Assembly: GCF_001649575.2 (NCBI RefSeq)
Contig: NC_051446.1
Location: 19,629,659 to 19,693,658 of the forward strand
Direction: 5' to 3'
Source: Kryptolebias marmoratus
Taxonomy: Eukaryota > Chordata > Actinopteri > Cyprinodontiformes > Rivulidae
Length of the DNA stretch: 64,000 bases
Position 1 is the first letter of the stretch. Every line of letters starts with the position of its first letter. The notes beneath the pieces are model-generated. The model made no database searches. It was not told the origin of the DNA and worked only from the letters and a program-made list of their open reading frames with translations. Made by a program: the position numbers and the translations under genes. This document shows positions 48,022 to 59,699 of this stretch, piece by piece.

Positions 48022-49338
48022 TACAATCCTAATTTCAAAAAAGTTGGGATGTTGTGTCAAATGTAAATAAGCAGAATATTGATTTGCAAATCTCATAAAC
48101 CCATATTTTATTCACATAGGATCATGGTGAACTTATCAGTTGTTGGAACTGAGAAACTGTGCATTTTTTTTAAAAAAAGAAAAGGTAGTTTTTGAATTTG
48201 ATGGCAGCATCACATCTCACAAAAGTTGGGACGGAGTAACAGATGGAGCATGAAGCATTTTGCAACTAATTAGGTTAATTGTCAACAGGTCAGTAAGAGG
48301 ACTGGGTATAAAAAGAGCATTTTAGAGATGTTGAACCTATCAGTAGTAAAGATGGGCAGAAGTTCACCAGTCTGTGAAAAACTGCATCATAAAAATAGTG
48401 CAACAATTTCACAATAATGTTCCTTAATGTAATATTGGGAAGATTTTGAATATCGTATCATCTAGAATTTTAATATTGTCAAAATAATTCAAGTATCTGG
48501 ACAAATCTCTGAGCTCAAAGGCTGAAAGTCAATATTGGATGCCTGTGATCTTCAGGCCTTCAGGGGCCATAGCGTTAAAAACAGGTCTAACTCTGTTCTG
48601 GACATCACTGCATGGGCTCATTAACACTACCCCAAATCATTTGTCTGTAAACACAGTTCACCATGCCATCCACAAAGGTTGGTTAAAGCTCTATCATGGA
48701 AAGAAAGAGTCATACGTAAAAAGCATCACCGTCTTTTCTCGGCTAAAGCTTAACTAAAATGGACTGAGGCCAAATGGGAAACTGCTCTGACATCCTTTTT
48801 TGGAAACCACAAAAACCAGTCCACGGAGAGTGGAGAAGTAGCACCATCCAGCCTGTTATTAGCTCACAGTTTAAAAGCCTGCCTTTCTGATGGTATCGGG
48901 GTGCATTAGTGCTTATGGCATGGGCAGCTTCCACATTTGGAAAGTCATGATCAATGCAGAACAAGTATATACAAGTATTAGAACACATAGTACTGTTGAA
49001 CAGCCAGAATCTTACATCAGACAAGAATGGGACAGCATTAACCTACAGAAACTGGTCTCCTCAGATCTTAAATATTTACAGACTGTTGTGAAAAGAAGAT
49101 GTGACACATCTTATAAAAAAACAGAACATGGCCTTGTTCTGTCTTTTATAAGTTGTGTTCCTACCATTAATTTCAAAATTAACTTTACTAAAAAAATGGT
49201 TCAATTTCTTAGTTTTAACATTTAATATGTTTACTTATTTATAAATAAAATCTGATTAAATGAGATTTGCAAATATTTGAGTTCAGCTTTTATTTACATT
49301 TTAGACAATTTGCAAACTTTTCCAGGATTCTGGTTGTA
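48022..49338 (+). mobile_element. Tc1/mariner-superfamily transposon, complete ends, internally deleted
   Basis: Bounded by TA on both sides. Left end TACAATCCTAATTTC; the right end read on the minus strand is TACAACCAGAATCCTGG. Long subterminal inverted arms share GCAAATCTCATAAACCCA on the left with TTAAATGAGATTTGCAAAT on the right. AAAAGTTGGGA blocks lie near 48040 and 48220. Inside is a broken transposase gene. I recall this family as very common in teleosts (probably the ISRm11-like branch; the branch is uncertain). A 348-bp relative lies at 62031-62378. Confidence 0.85.
48352..49115 (+). pseudogene. broken Tc1/mariner-type transposase
   Basis: Would encode a DDE transposase for cut-and-paste movement. 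Recognisable pieces in order: MGRSSPVCEKLHH (start, 48352), a frame-shifted helix-turn-helix region, TTPNHLSVNTVHHAIHK (48630s), LKWTEAKWE-like remnants (48755-48780), GCISAYGMGSFHIWK (48902 on), then ESYIRQEWDSINLQKLVSSD near the C terminus. Between the THSTVEQ piece and its upstream neighbour, about 250-300 nt of family sequence is absent. By comparison with the family as I remember it, that segment carries the second catalytic Asp and the third acidic residue. Total about 760 nt versus about 1 kb expected. Frameshifts and stops make it inactive. Confidence 0.8.
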
Positions 49339-49379
49339 AAATGAATTACAACTTTTTGTGTTTTCCCTCATTTGACCAC

Positions 49380-50180
49380 TTCAGCACTGCAGCCACCGAC
49401 TCCCAAACAGTTGGTAAATTACACCTTTTTATGTATTTGAAGCCACAATAAGAACTCAGATTAGAGTAGCACAGAGGATCTCTTTTCCCCCCACCTCCCG
49501 CTGCCTAAACTTTGACTCTTCAAGGAGCGGAAGCTGCAAGAAGCTCTAATTAACGGAAGCAGAGACGCTCCTGCGCTCTCCCATTCAGCACTTCACAAAA
49601 GACAAGCCCATGAAGCAGAACCAGGAATGGAATATTGAAAGAATGAATTGAAATGCTCCCCCCTAAAAAAGGGACCCAATATCGGTTCTGTCCTCTCTGA
49701 GCTCCTACTCTTTATTGTGTATCTCTGTTGAAGATGAAGATTTCCATTCTTTGTCAATTACCAGTCAAGTAGGTGAGGTAAAGAAAGGGACAGAGGACAA
49801 TAAAGATTATTCTAAACCTTAGAGGAAGGAAGAATATCAAAACACAACTCATATTTTAGAAATGTCTCACATTTTCATCCACATTTCTTGCAGATATTTT
49901 AGTGATGTGCTAATCCAATTAGTGGGACTAAATAGGCTTTTCCTCCATTACTTTCTAGGTGTATTAGGAAACAAAATAGGGACACAGGAAAACAGGGGAA
50001 ATCATCCCAATTTCAATGCTGTGGTAATTGAAGGAATCAGCTTTGAATGTTCCCCTCAAAGATGGAAAAAGGAATGAAATGTTTTCTAGACAAAAGGATT
50101 TTAATCTGCACTGACCTAGTTTTGATTGGGCAGCATGATCTCATTCCTCTACTATCCAGAATTATAGGTCATTGTTGACT
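49380..50180. promoter_or_regulatory. candidate conserved non-coding block
   Basis: Complex sequence starting right after the transposon. 49500-49640 is GC-richer (GAAGCTCTAATTAACGGAAG). 49860-50080 has TGCTAATCCAATTAGTGG near 49907, a pair of homeodomain-type cores. The 71-codon + frame at 49862 is unrecognised. Confidence 0.32.
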
Positions 50181-50780
50181 AATTTCAAAATGTTATTATG
50201 GCAGGGGCTAGTTTGTAGCATCTTTATTCAACATGTTTGTGCATTAGATAAAGCATAAAAAAGAAAAGAAAATATACAAAGACACAAAGAGGATTTTAAT
50301 TAATGTAATTTCATATAAAAAAGCTTTTAACAGTTGGAACAAGACATAAGGGTTAAAGTTTGATTGCAGCTCCGATGCAGTTCAAGATACCACAGGATGT
50401 TAGAAAGTGGCTGAACTTTGAATAAATAAAGTCTTTATTATTATTATGCATACACAAAACAAAATACTTGATACAAATTGCACAAACATAAACTGTCATT
50501 ATGTGCAATAAGACAATTAAAAAGTTGTGGAAAAAAAACATGTTAGAAATTTTGTGCAATTTAGCAGAATGGTGACTATTTTAAATAAAGTAGACATTGC
50601 TAATTGTCATTCTAATTTATAACAAATGCAAAAAAATAAAAAGAAGTCTAAGAATGGTACATTGCTGCCAAAGTAGTAAAAATGTTCAAGTGATTTATAA
50701 TCGTTTAAATGGGGAGATCTTTATTTCTTACCACAAATGTCTACTATTGTTTGCAAGCCTTATTTTCTTGAAATATTTCA
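50181..50780. other. AT-rich spacer
   Basis: AT-rich, with TTATTATTATG near 50438 and an unrecognised 103-codon + frame (50597-50908). Confidence 0.45.
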
Positions 50781-51063
50781 AAGTTTGTTGCAGGGTGGAA
50801 CCTGGTGAAGTTTTTCTCATATGTCACAGGCATGGTGCTGCTTGGAAATGCAGTGTGTTTTACTCAGCCCCCAATAATCTATTCTGTTCAGCCAGGCGCA
50901 TACATTGACAAATGTTTCCAGCATTAGGTATTTACCTAGTGGAATGTAATGGATGTAAAGAGTTTGAAAATGCCTGGCGCACTAACAGCATGGGCAGTTG
51001 CAAGACTATCTAGGCTGAGGAGGAAAATACACTATTCAAAACGGAATCAATGCTTCTAAAGGA

Positions 51064-51099
51064 TGTGTGTGTGTGTGTGTGTGTGCGTGTGTGTGCGTG
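51064..51099. repeat. imperfect (TG)n microsatellite
   Basis: TG repeat interrupted by two CG units. Confidence 0.95.
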
Positions 51100-51840
51100 G
51101 TCATTTGCTTGCATTCTGTTTTGTGCTCAGCTCTGTCTAGATGTATGAGTGTATATCTGTTTGTGCTCCAAACTGCTGACTGTAAACTTACCATAAGTCA
51201 CTCTCGACACAATAATAGTTTCTGCGGCGTTCATACAATGGAAATGTAAATATGTTTGCTTCTCCAAAGACAATCTAACAGCATTAATTGCTGCAGAGCA
51301 TTCCTGTCTGACAAATGAAAAGCAGAGTTCAACTTAAATAGGACAATGCAAGGAATTTTAGTGAAAAATCGTCCTTCGCACCTATGCTCGTGCACTTGCA
51401 ATTGTCATGTTTCTGTAAAGGAGATCATTGTGTTGATGTGTTTTCAGTTGTGGTTGAATACAAATAATTCATTAATGCTTTAGAAATAGGTTCTTCAGCA
51501 TCAACAATAATTTATAAAACATTTACTAAACACTCCTCATATACTAAAGCAGGCTCACAAATTGGCAAAATCAAGTTCTACACTTTTTTCTTCAGCTTAA
51601 TGTAATTTATTGCCAGTAGCTCAGCTTAACTTTTTTAATTAAATGGATAAAAGCAAAGCGCTTGATCTTGACAAATAGTGTGCTTGTCTCAGTGTATGAA
51701 CAGTTTTTAATAACCTATTTTACAAATGATTGTTGCTTTTTAAAGTGTTCACAAACTCATGGATAACCTATTTATAAAGCATTAATAAAGCCTTTATGAA
51801 AGGGCCCTTATTTTTAATTTTGGTTATTCTGTTTTTTAAT
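51100..51840. other. moderate to AT-rich non-coding stretch
   Basis: Short + frame (51067-51249) created by the TG repeat. 51240-51420 is more complex (TAACAGCATTAATTGCTGC) and may be regulatory. Confidence 0.3.
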
Positions 51841-51847
51841 CATGATT

Positions 51848-51912
51848 TATAAAGGTCAAGTCGAATTTATTTATATAGCACTTTTCAGCAACAAGGCGAG
51901 TCAAAGTGCATC
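51848..51912 (+). repeat. short teleost interspersed repeat fragment
   Basis: GTCAAGTCGAATTTATTTAT followed by ATAGCACTTTTCAGCAACAAG and GAGTCAAAGTGC: the word order of a very common fish repeat known to me as AATTTATTTATATAGCAC...CAAGGC..TCAAAGTGC. Only about 65 bp remains. Confidence 0.7.
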
Positions 51913-52590
51913 TTTTAACGTCTCGTTCCTTTGCTGTTTACTTAAGTTTTAAGTGATATAAGCTTAATTTTAGCCAACCTTCTGCTAAAATTTATAATAA
52001 TTATTTATATTGTTTGGGTACAAATTTTAGTTACTTTTTTAAGTTACCAGAATGAAAAGTAATTTGCAAACAATTTTCAAATAGAATTTCCAGTTATCTC
52101 ACAAATTATCATTATTGTAAAAACAATTTTATTATCATTACTGTTGGGCAGAAATCTTGTAAACTTTAAACTAACTAGTTCACAAGTTCATAAGCTGCTT
52201 TTGATCATTTGTATTGGTTAGTCATCCATAAAACCACAAACAGATGTGTAGGTTGACCAGTAGAGGTGATTTATTATGGAAACTGGAGTTATGAGGTGTT
52301 TGCACATTGTGCATTTTTAAGACATTAAACAGATTCACCATTTCCAAAGCAAAAATATTAACTATAATCCCAGATTTTAGGTTCTAAATTGTGTCAGATT
52401 TTTTGCATGATTGCTAAAAAGATGTTGAATGTCTTTATAGCATACATTTTTTTTCATACATATTTATCTTTTCTTAAAAGAAAACTATGTATTTTAGCAG
52501 CAAAAAAGTTAATTTTAGCACTTTTTGTCCAGCTTTTGATACTTGTTTTTAAAAATTTATTCAGTTTACACTAAAATATTTTGACTCACA
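51913..52590. other. AT-rich spacer
   Basis: Nothing recognised; a 61-codon + frame (52389-52574) is not protein-like. Confidence 0.5.
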
Positions 52591-52599
52591 GGAGTTCAG

Positions 52600-52860
52600 G
52601 CAAATCAGAGTTTCTGCAGGGACAGAAATTAGTTTTTCCGGGCCATTTGGAGGGGGGCGATCTCTGGTTCAGCCTGGATTCTCTTCTCCTCATCTGTTAA
52701 CTGATCCTTTTCTCCCTTTCTCCCTCTCTCCCTCTTCGAAACTTCTTTTCCAGTCCTATAGAAGTCCGCACAAGCCATCTCATTCATTATATGCATCGCG
52801 CATCCTGTCAGACACGCAGGCGGGCAGGACACTTTCACACTGAAAGGGGTAAGCTCATTT
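52600..52860. other. exon-like GC-richer block (strand uncertain)
   Basis: An isolated GC-richer block in AT-rich sequence. On the + strand, a long C/T tract (52705-52750) ends CTTTTCCAG, then 95 nt (52754-52848) are open in one frame only, followed by GTAAGC. On the minus strand, a true-ATG frame of 69 codons (52838 to 52629) starts MKVSCPPACLTGC and then becomes charged (KRERGRKGEKDQ), because the C/T tract reads as G/A. Neither peptide is recognised. The + splice signals are the stronger argument. Confidence 0.25.
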
Positions 52861-53479
52861 CAAGTACAGATTTTTTTTTTCAGTTATACTAACATTATAC
52901 ACTACTGCATCAGTACTTTTGGTTGCTTTAAAGTTGATCACTTTTGAGAATATTGGTGAGGTAAACAAAGGCAGGACTTACACATCAAACATACCGTATA
53001 TCTTTGAGAAATGAGATTTATAATCCAGACTACAACACGAGGACTGCTATGATGTGCAGTCGATATATGGGTGGCACTCCCCATAAAGGCCTTGGCCTTC
53101 TTTCTGCCTTTGATTTATTGTCACAGCAGCTCAGCTCAGGCACTCACATAAAACCTTTGTCAGTCTTCTAATGACTGTTTTTGCTAGTTGAAGCAGAAAC
53201 ATTTTTGCCTTTTTTTTTATTTTGTCAGTGTCCTTTAATTGCTCCCTGTGTAATCCTATACAATCTTCTATTCCTTTTTTTTTATAAAAGTTATCTGTCT
53301 AAAGAAGTGCATTTACCGATTTTTTTGTCAAATTTGCTTTCTGCTTTTCAAACTTTGCTGATTTAAATGTAGAGTGCATTTTAACGCTTTACATTTTAGT
53401 GACAGAAATTAGCAACTTTTAGCAAAATCCTCAAGTAATTTGAGCCCATGGTTCAATTTAGATAAATGAAGTCCTGGTT

Positions 53480-53780
53480 AATGATTAAACTGTGAATCTA
53501 TCAGATACCCAGTATGGGAAAGTTTTAGGGAGGACTACACTGGTCATTAAAACGTGCTGACAGCGATGGGAGAACAAGTTCCCACTTTGATCCGATGACA
53601 GATGCAGCTCAGCCTCCTGCTCCTGTCTGTAATCTTTTACCCTGAAGTTCGGTCCAACAAATGCCTTGAAATCTGGCAAACACTCACTTAAAGTCTATGA
53701 AAGGTTTTATGGCATATGAGGAGCATCATTCACCTGGAGTGTGGTGCGTTTGCTGACACCTGTGTTTTCTGTTGCTTTTC
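53480..53780. other. moderate-complexity non-coding stretch
   Basis: Balanced composition. A 64-codon minus frame (53485-53679) is unrecognised. Possibly regulatory. Confidence 0.27.
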
Positions 53781-53875
53781 ATGAAAACTGCAGTAGAAGT
53801 AGAACACACACATATAATGAAACATGTCTACATTACTAAGTATTTCTTTAATTCTGATCTGAAACATTATTATAG

Positions 53876-54300
53876 CCCGCCGCCGAAAGGTGAAGGTGAA
53901 TGCCTGTGTGAGTGTGTCTGTCTGTTAGCAAAATATTTCTTGAATCGGTGAATGGATTTTATTGTAACTTGCTTAAAGGAATCGTTGGATACGCATCTAC
54001 AACTGATTAACTTTTGGAGCCAACCCAATTCAAGATGGCTGCTACAACTAAGTGAACTTAGAAAACACAAAAATAGCCATTTTACAGCCAATTTTACAGA
54101 TATTGCGCTAAAATCTGGTGCGGTTGAAACTGAGAGTTATTAACATCACATACTCAGAGCGGAACATCTTGCAATTTTTAGGGTTTGACCAAAGAAGTTA
54201 TAACTCCATCGTTTCTCAACATTGGATTATCTTTGTTTAAAACTCTGGCAAGAAAGGTGTCGGGTGATGTGCATTCCTTCTTGGCCTTTAAATAAAATAC
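53876..54300 (+). repeat. composite ~300-bp-unit repeat, copy G (head, one unit, tail)
   Basis: The most complete single-unit copy. Head CCCGCCGCCGAAAGGTGAAGG (53876), TGTCTGTCTGTTAGCAAAATA, ATCTACAACTGATTAACTTT, CCAATTCAAGATGGCTGC, TTTTACAGATATTGCGCTAAAA, TCTCAACATTGGATTATC, and tail GGTGATGTGCATTCCTTC up to GCCTTTAAAT. It defines the order head-unit-tail for the family. Confidence 0.9.
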
Positions 54301-54399
54301 GCAATTAGTGTTTGGAAATGAGCTTATACATGTGTTTTCAAACAAGTTCTCCTTTTCCCCAAAAAGTTTATGTATAGTTTTTCGGTATTAAAATCATTT

Positions 54400-55080
54400 T
54401 ATTAAACACTTGCTTCAAACATTAGCTATAAACAATCCTTTTACAGTCATGATGATGTAAAATTTAAGTCCTGCTTCGTTGCATACGCCTGAACTCTGTT
54501 CCTTACAGCCTCAGCTTCTTTTGTAGTTGGAGAAAACTTTATTGTTTCCTTTGAAAAGATTTCCCAGCAGCCTGAAACATGTTCTCTGACTTCATCCTCA
54601 GCCGTAGATGACAGAGGTGTAAGTCAGAGGTAAGCAGCTGCACAAATTAAGGTACTCTGCTGCCCCCCAGCGGCTCAGAGGGGAGATTGCAGGATGATCT
54701 TTTTCTTGATGTAAAGCAGCTTTATCACATGGATCATGCTGAAAGAACAAATGTCGGGACAATGAAATGGCTAATGCACGCATTTATTTTCTAAATATAT
54801 TACTTAGTTCAACATTAAAACACAAGCCTTTACTTTTTTTTTTCTTTGTTTCCCACCTGAAACATCTCCAGTTGTTAGGGAGATATCGAGTTAGTTTTCT
54901 TTGTTCAGTAAAGTTAAATATTACACAACAGTATAGTAATATTTATTTTGATTGCTTTCAAGAAAAAAGAAAAAAAGGAAATATTAAAATGACAATTAAA
55001 GCATCAGTTTATTTATGGGAAGTCTGAAGGAATATTTAGTCCACAAATGTCTAAAGAATACAAAAAGCAAGGCCCTAAAT
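54400..55080. other. AT-rich spacer with a GC-richer patch
   Basis: 54640-54690 is GC-rich (GCTGCCCCCCAGCGG). No gene recognised. Frames of 61 (-) and 86 (+) codons are not protein-like. Confidence 0.4.
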
Positions 55081-55089
55081 GCAATTGTT

Positions 55090-55590
55090 TGGTAACAACA
55101 TCTCACTGATCCACTGAATGAAGCTTCCTTTCACTTTATGAAAAGCCAAACTGTAAAATTAGGACACGTAAATGCTTCTAACATCTGTTTCCTTTGTGAT
55201 ACAAAGAATATTGGTTTGCAGCGAGCAATGCGTGTCATCAGTGACTGTTGGAATAATATTTGTGTTCTCCCTCCCTTCAAACAGACACACTGTCACAGAA
55301 GCACTTGTCTATATTTTGTAGTTGCTTGAGGAAAATAATTGCCTTATCTGCAACTGTCAAAATGATGAATGCCCCGGAGAGCACCGAGAATTGACTGATG
55401 GAATTGGGGGAAAATCTAATCCCTGATCTGAACACTTTGTATAATACATTAACCCTTCTGGTACAATAGGCTGCACAGAAACAGATTTGTATAAACTCGG
55501 AGAAATAAATTTAGCTGAGACTGAAGGATCAATAAACGTCTGGAGCTATGGTCTCGTCTGCATCAAGAGAAAGGAAACGACAAAAAAAAA
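55090..55590. promoter_or_regulatory. candidate conserved non-coding block
   Basis: Complex sequence at 55180-55460 (for example CAAAATGATGAATGCCCC and GAATTGACTGATGGAATTGG). A 63-codon + frame is unrecognised. Confidence 0.27.
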
Positions 55591-56270
55591 AATGTTAGCT
55601 GCACTAAGATGTGTGCAAGACTTGTACAAAAGATGCAAAAATTATAATAAGATTTAGAGAGATAATGTATTAGGCATGAATAATAATGGTAAAACCATAA
55701 CAATGACAGAATAACAGCATAATAATAAAAAAAGATAAACAGTACATGTTTAAATTCTTCTGCATTTTCTATAGAAACTAAATTTAGAGTTATTTCACAG
55801 TCTTATAGCTGAGAAGATATATTTATGGAGAACAGAATAAAATTATATAAAAAAACGAAAAGAAAAAAACCCCACAGCAGCAGGTAAATGAGAGAAAACA
55901 TAAATGAAACTGAAATTATATACACCCTATTGATCATAAAGAGTGTGATGTTACGTAAATATGTCACTATACTGTAGAAAAACTGAACATTTATATACTT
56001 TTAATGGATTTGAGTTTGAGGATTTTTATATTTTGCAGGTTTTCAGTGTTATTTTTCTGTTATGATTTGGTCTTTTATGTTTTTGTAGATTTTTTGTTTA
56101 ATCTTTAGTTGTGTGTCCAGTCTTCTACTTCCTCTGCACACCTGGTCTCTTTTTCTGATATTCACACCTAACTTTCATTGTTGTTTATTGTCCCGACATA
56201 GATGTGTTCTGCAAGCAGTGAGAATTTAGAAATAAACATTAAAAATGAACACTTTTTACTTTGTTTTGCA
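55591..56270. other. AT-rich stretch, possible old repeat at 56040-56230
   Basis: The second half (T-rich, with CCTCTGCACACCTGGTCTC and AATAAACATT) has the texture of a common fish interspersed-repeat 3' region, but I cannot name it. Confidence 0.3.
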
Positions 56271-56277
56271 TGAAAAA

Positions 56278-56278
<1 letters not shown>

Positions 56279-56333
<55 letters not shown>
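56279..56333. repeat. perfect (ATT)n microsatellite
   Basis: About 18 uninterrupted ATT units. The 62-codon minus frame across it, poly-isoleucine, is an artefact of the repeat. Confidence 0.98.
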
Positions 56334-56335
<2 letters not shown>

Positions 56336-56439
56336 TGCTTTTTAAAAGCAAAGAAAATAAAAAATTCAGTGCTTGAAATGAGATGGATGAAGGAATAATT
56401 TTGCACTCTTCCTCTATCGGCCCACAAGCAGCAGAGCGA

Positions 56440-56770
56440 AAATCTCCCCTCTTTAAAGGATATTTCCTTTAATTAAAATCGATATTAACTTTTCATAACT
56501 TAATGTCCTCAAATGAAGCCTTCTACCAACAAAGAGCTGCTACCCGCCTGAGAGCGATCTCTCCCTCTTCCTTGTCACACTTGGGTGGGATACATCATCC
56601 CCAATATTAGGAGGAAACGTACCTGTAACAGGTTAATGACCTCACACTTTCCACACCATTTCATTTAGCAGAGCATGGTCAGGAAAAGCTAAACGCTCCA
56701 CTCCCAGTTCCCTGAATTATGAATTAGCCCAAAGGTTAGACGATTAAAGATTCAACACTTCGTGGTTTGA
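56440..56770. promoter_or_regulatory. candidate conserved non-coding block
   Basis: Balanced complex sequence with CTTTAATTAAAATCGAT at the left edge and GAATTATGAATTAGCCC near 56714. No frames of note. Confidence 0.33.
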
Positions 56771-57089
56771 CCAATAGCTGGTCTCCGTAGCTGCTATTCA
56801 TTTCAGAAGGCATAAATATTGTAAGAGGAGAACAAATAATCAAGAAATTATCAATCAGAGAAAAATTATAACGTGTAGAAGAAATGAAATCAACAACACA
56901 GTCCTCATTTTTGAACATTAATAATCAATAACACATTGGAAAGTATGACATATGTGTGAAATTATTTGTCATAAAACTGCTGAAACGTTTTCAGTTGTCA
57001 TTTAAAATTTAGCTTGATTTTGATTTATATGTTCCTTAAACACCACACTGAATATTGCCATAAAAAACAAGTCTTTAAATATGAGATTT

Positions 57090-57480
57090 ATCAATCAACA
57101 AGCTGCTTACAGAGAACTACGCACGTCAAACTTCTCCAACCTTATCCGTCCTGTAACAGGTACTGACAGGTCACATGACACTAACTGAGACGTCTGAATG
57201 ATTTGAACAAATGCTAAATCATTGCAAAGCAGTCTGAGAGCTCAGTGATGTGAAAGTGAAGTGTTTGTGCTTCCCCCAAGGCTCGGTGGCAGCTGTTCTA
57301 CATGTGTGCAGCAAAAACATTCATGTTTCACCGTATTGATTCCAATTAATTGAGCCTGCACTGGAGTAAATGTTTGACTTTGAAGAGCTGAAACATTAAT
57401 TGGGACATCTTTTGGCTGCAACATCTCAAGAAAGAAACAAACTGAAATCTGTATTCGGATGTGCAATGGCAGCTACTCTT
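57090..57480. promoter_or_regulatory. candidate conserved non-coding block
   Basis: Complex sequence with TTGATTCCAATTAATTGAGCC (57338-57358) and AACATTAATTGGGAC (57391-57405). The two AATTAAT/ATTAATT cores lie about 45 bp apart. The 74-codon minus frame is unrecognised. Confidence 0.33.
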
Positions 57481-57779
57481 TCCTGAACCTGGATGTGCTT
57501 TTTGTCAGTGGAGTCTTTCTTGTGTTTGTTCTGAGCAGAAATGACCAGATTACAGATAGGTTGATGTTCCTTCTAAATTCAATTTTTAAATTGGAGAGTT
57601 GTGAGTTTAATTACGCTCTGTTGGTTCAGCCGAAGGCCACCAGGGAGAGCTGTGCTTGTTTCTCAGAGTCACTGAAACAAACCCCTCCAGTGCTGTAAGA
57701 TCAAAACTGATCATCCTCGGAAGTTCCTTTCTTTGTAAAGCTTCTCCACATTAGATCCTGAAATCCATAGCATATAATC

Positions 57780-58160
57780 AAGAATAGAGTGTTAATTAGG
57801 TATTGCCGTATCTTCTTGCAATCACCAAAGCTCTAAATCAACCTTTGAGGCTTTTTTGTTTTTAACCTGGCTAAGGAATTATCTATGAAACCTTTGCAGG
57901 CAGTGAGGCTGTTGGGGTCTGTTGCTTCCACTGGCCATTAACTAAGGATTAGTGCTGGTGGGGCTCCCATCGCTGTGAAAAGGTAATTCCTCACACTTCC
58001 TTCCATAGAAAATCAAGAAGCAACCATAAAAAGGACCGTGCAGATGGTCCAGACAGACAAACAGTGAAGCCTGTGTTCCCTTTTATTCAGTCACAATTAG
58101 GAGTAGCTGCTGAGTAAAAGAAAAAATCCGGGTGACATCAGGGAATTCATGTAATAATGC
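57780..58160. promoter_or_regulatory. candidate conserved non-coding block (one of the clearest)
   Basis: Complex sequence with GAGTGTTAATTAGGTATTGCC at the left edge, AATCAACCTTTGAGG (TCF/LEF-like) and GGCCATTAACTAAGG. No frame over 60 codons. Confidence 0.35.
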
Positions 58161-58199
58161 CTAAAACGGGCAAGGAAGAGATAAAATATATATTTATTT

Positions 58200-59350
58200 T
58201 TACTGTTTCTTTATTTTCAAGTCTACAGAGATGTTCAAGTACACCGTAGATTCTTTAACCAGAGTTGCTGCAGGATAATAATGATGCCATACAGGGAGAA
58301 GTTAAGAATATGTTAAAGGAATGGTACACCAGGGCATAAAAGCTCATCATTACAGGGATAAAAACTTTGCTCTCTGAGACATTTAAGAATGTTTTTTTTT
58401 CCTTTCTTTGACATATATGAAAAGCAGATCTGCAAACTGGATTAGAGTTTCTTAGAACTACTTTACAAATATTCAAGTGGAAACACAATTTGTGTGCAAA
58501 GGCCACACAAAACAGCAGCTTGCTTTTTGGTTTCCTTTGGTGGTCTCTCTGGTAAACTGTTAGCATGTCCTCCAAGCCAAGCATACAGAGTTGTATATAG
58601 CACTGAGGGTTTGTTCTTTCAGAGAGCTGCTCTTGTATTTTTGTTCCCAAATCACTGACTCAGTAAAACCAAGGGCATCTAAAATTGAAGGTTGAGGATT
58701 GATTTTATTTAAAGTTTGCACATAAACTGAGAGTTTTGAGGCATTTTTGCGAGGGCCAAGGTTGTGCTTTGGTGCTTGCAGTGGGTGTTTACGTCGTTTA
58801 CTTTGAGTCAAAACACAAACATAAGAATTATCTCCTTTATGAGGCGCAGTTGTGCCCTCACAGCTTTCTCACAAAAAAGCCAGCTTCTCAGTCCACTCTT
58901 TATATGTGTCCTTTTATATATCGTATTTAAAATGTTCAGATTAGGTCAAACAATTCGTAAAAATGTGAAAATTATCATTATGCCAACAGTCGATCTAGAT
59001 TTGGTGGTTTCTGAATAAACAAGTAAGAGATATTGAAAAAACTGTAAATTAGATGTAACCAAAATAACCTTCTGTATCAATAAACTAGAAAGTTAGTGTT
59101 TAAGTTTTAAGCTAAAAGGAATTTTTTTAGACAAAAGATAGGATGGTAAGGATGGTAGATAGTCGGCCATCAACTGTGTTGGTGACTTAGACTTTGTTTT
59201 CTTCAGTTCATAAAATGAGCCACAAAACCCAAATGAAGTCATGAGCTCTTCATGACTTCTAGCGTTTGCTTCCTTGATATGGTGAGACAGTATCTCACTT
59301 AAAAGCAGGTCTTTCTGTGGACACCAGAAACCAGCTTTAAGTCCAATCAC
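58200..59350. other. AT-rich to moderate stretch, no gene supported
   Basis: Holds the longest open frame in the window (131 codons, minus, 58255-58650). It begins with TTG, has no known motif and overlaps another unrelated minus frame. Other frames (64-85 codons) are also unrecognised. Confidence 0.4.
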
Positions 59351-59533
59351 ACTAGGTGCTCATCTGTCGTCAGGCTTTAATGAAGGGTCCCTGCCCCCCC
59401 ACCTGTTCTGCACTTTCTCGTGTCTCACAGATGTTTCTGTAGCTTGAGGGGACGTCACTCTGAGGGGAGGCCCCCAGTGGTTGGACATGTGGTGTGTGCA
59501 GCGCTCTGCCCCACTTTTATAACAACAACAGTC

Positions 59534-59695
59534 TTTTTTTTTTTTTGCCACGGTGAGTAAACTCGCACGAACAATTTGGCAAATTGTTTCACGGCAGATG
59601 CCTTTCCTGATGCAACCTGAGCTTGAACCTGCAGCTTCAGGACTATGAGACTGTGGCACTGACCACCGAGTTACCACGGCCTATAGTAGTAATAA
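59534..59695. repeat. interspersed-repeat fragment
   Basis: After a T13 run, CGAACAATTTGGCAAATTGTTTC is followed by CAGATGCCTTTCCTGATGCAAC and CACTGACCACCGAGTTACCACGG. The word order GATGCC.TTCCTGA.GCAAC...GAGCCACC recalls a common teleost repeat. It explains the 105-codon minus frame here. Confidence 0.55.
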
Positions 59696-59699
59696 TAAG

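Noticed and set aside
48743..49024. 93-codon minus-strand frame
   Set aside because: It is the antisense of the transposase pseudogene on the + strand.
58255..58650. 131-codon open frame on the minus strand, the longest in the window
   Set aside because: It begins with TTG rather than ATG, overlaps another minus frame, has no recognisable motif and lies in AT-rich sequence without splice signals that I could pair.
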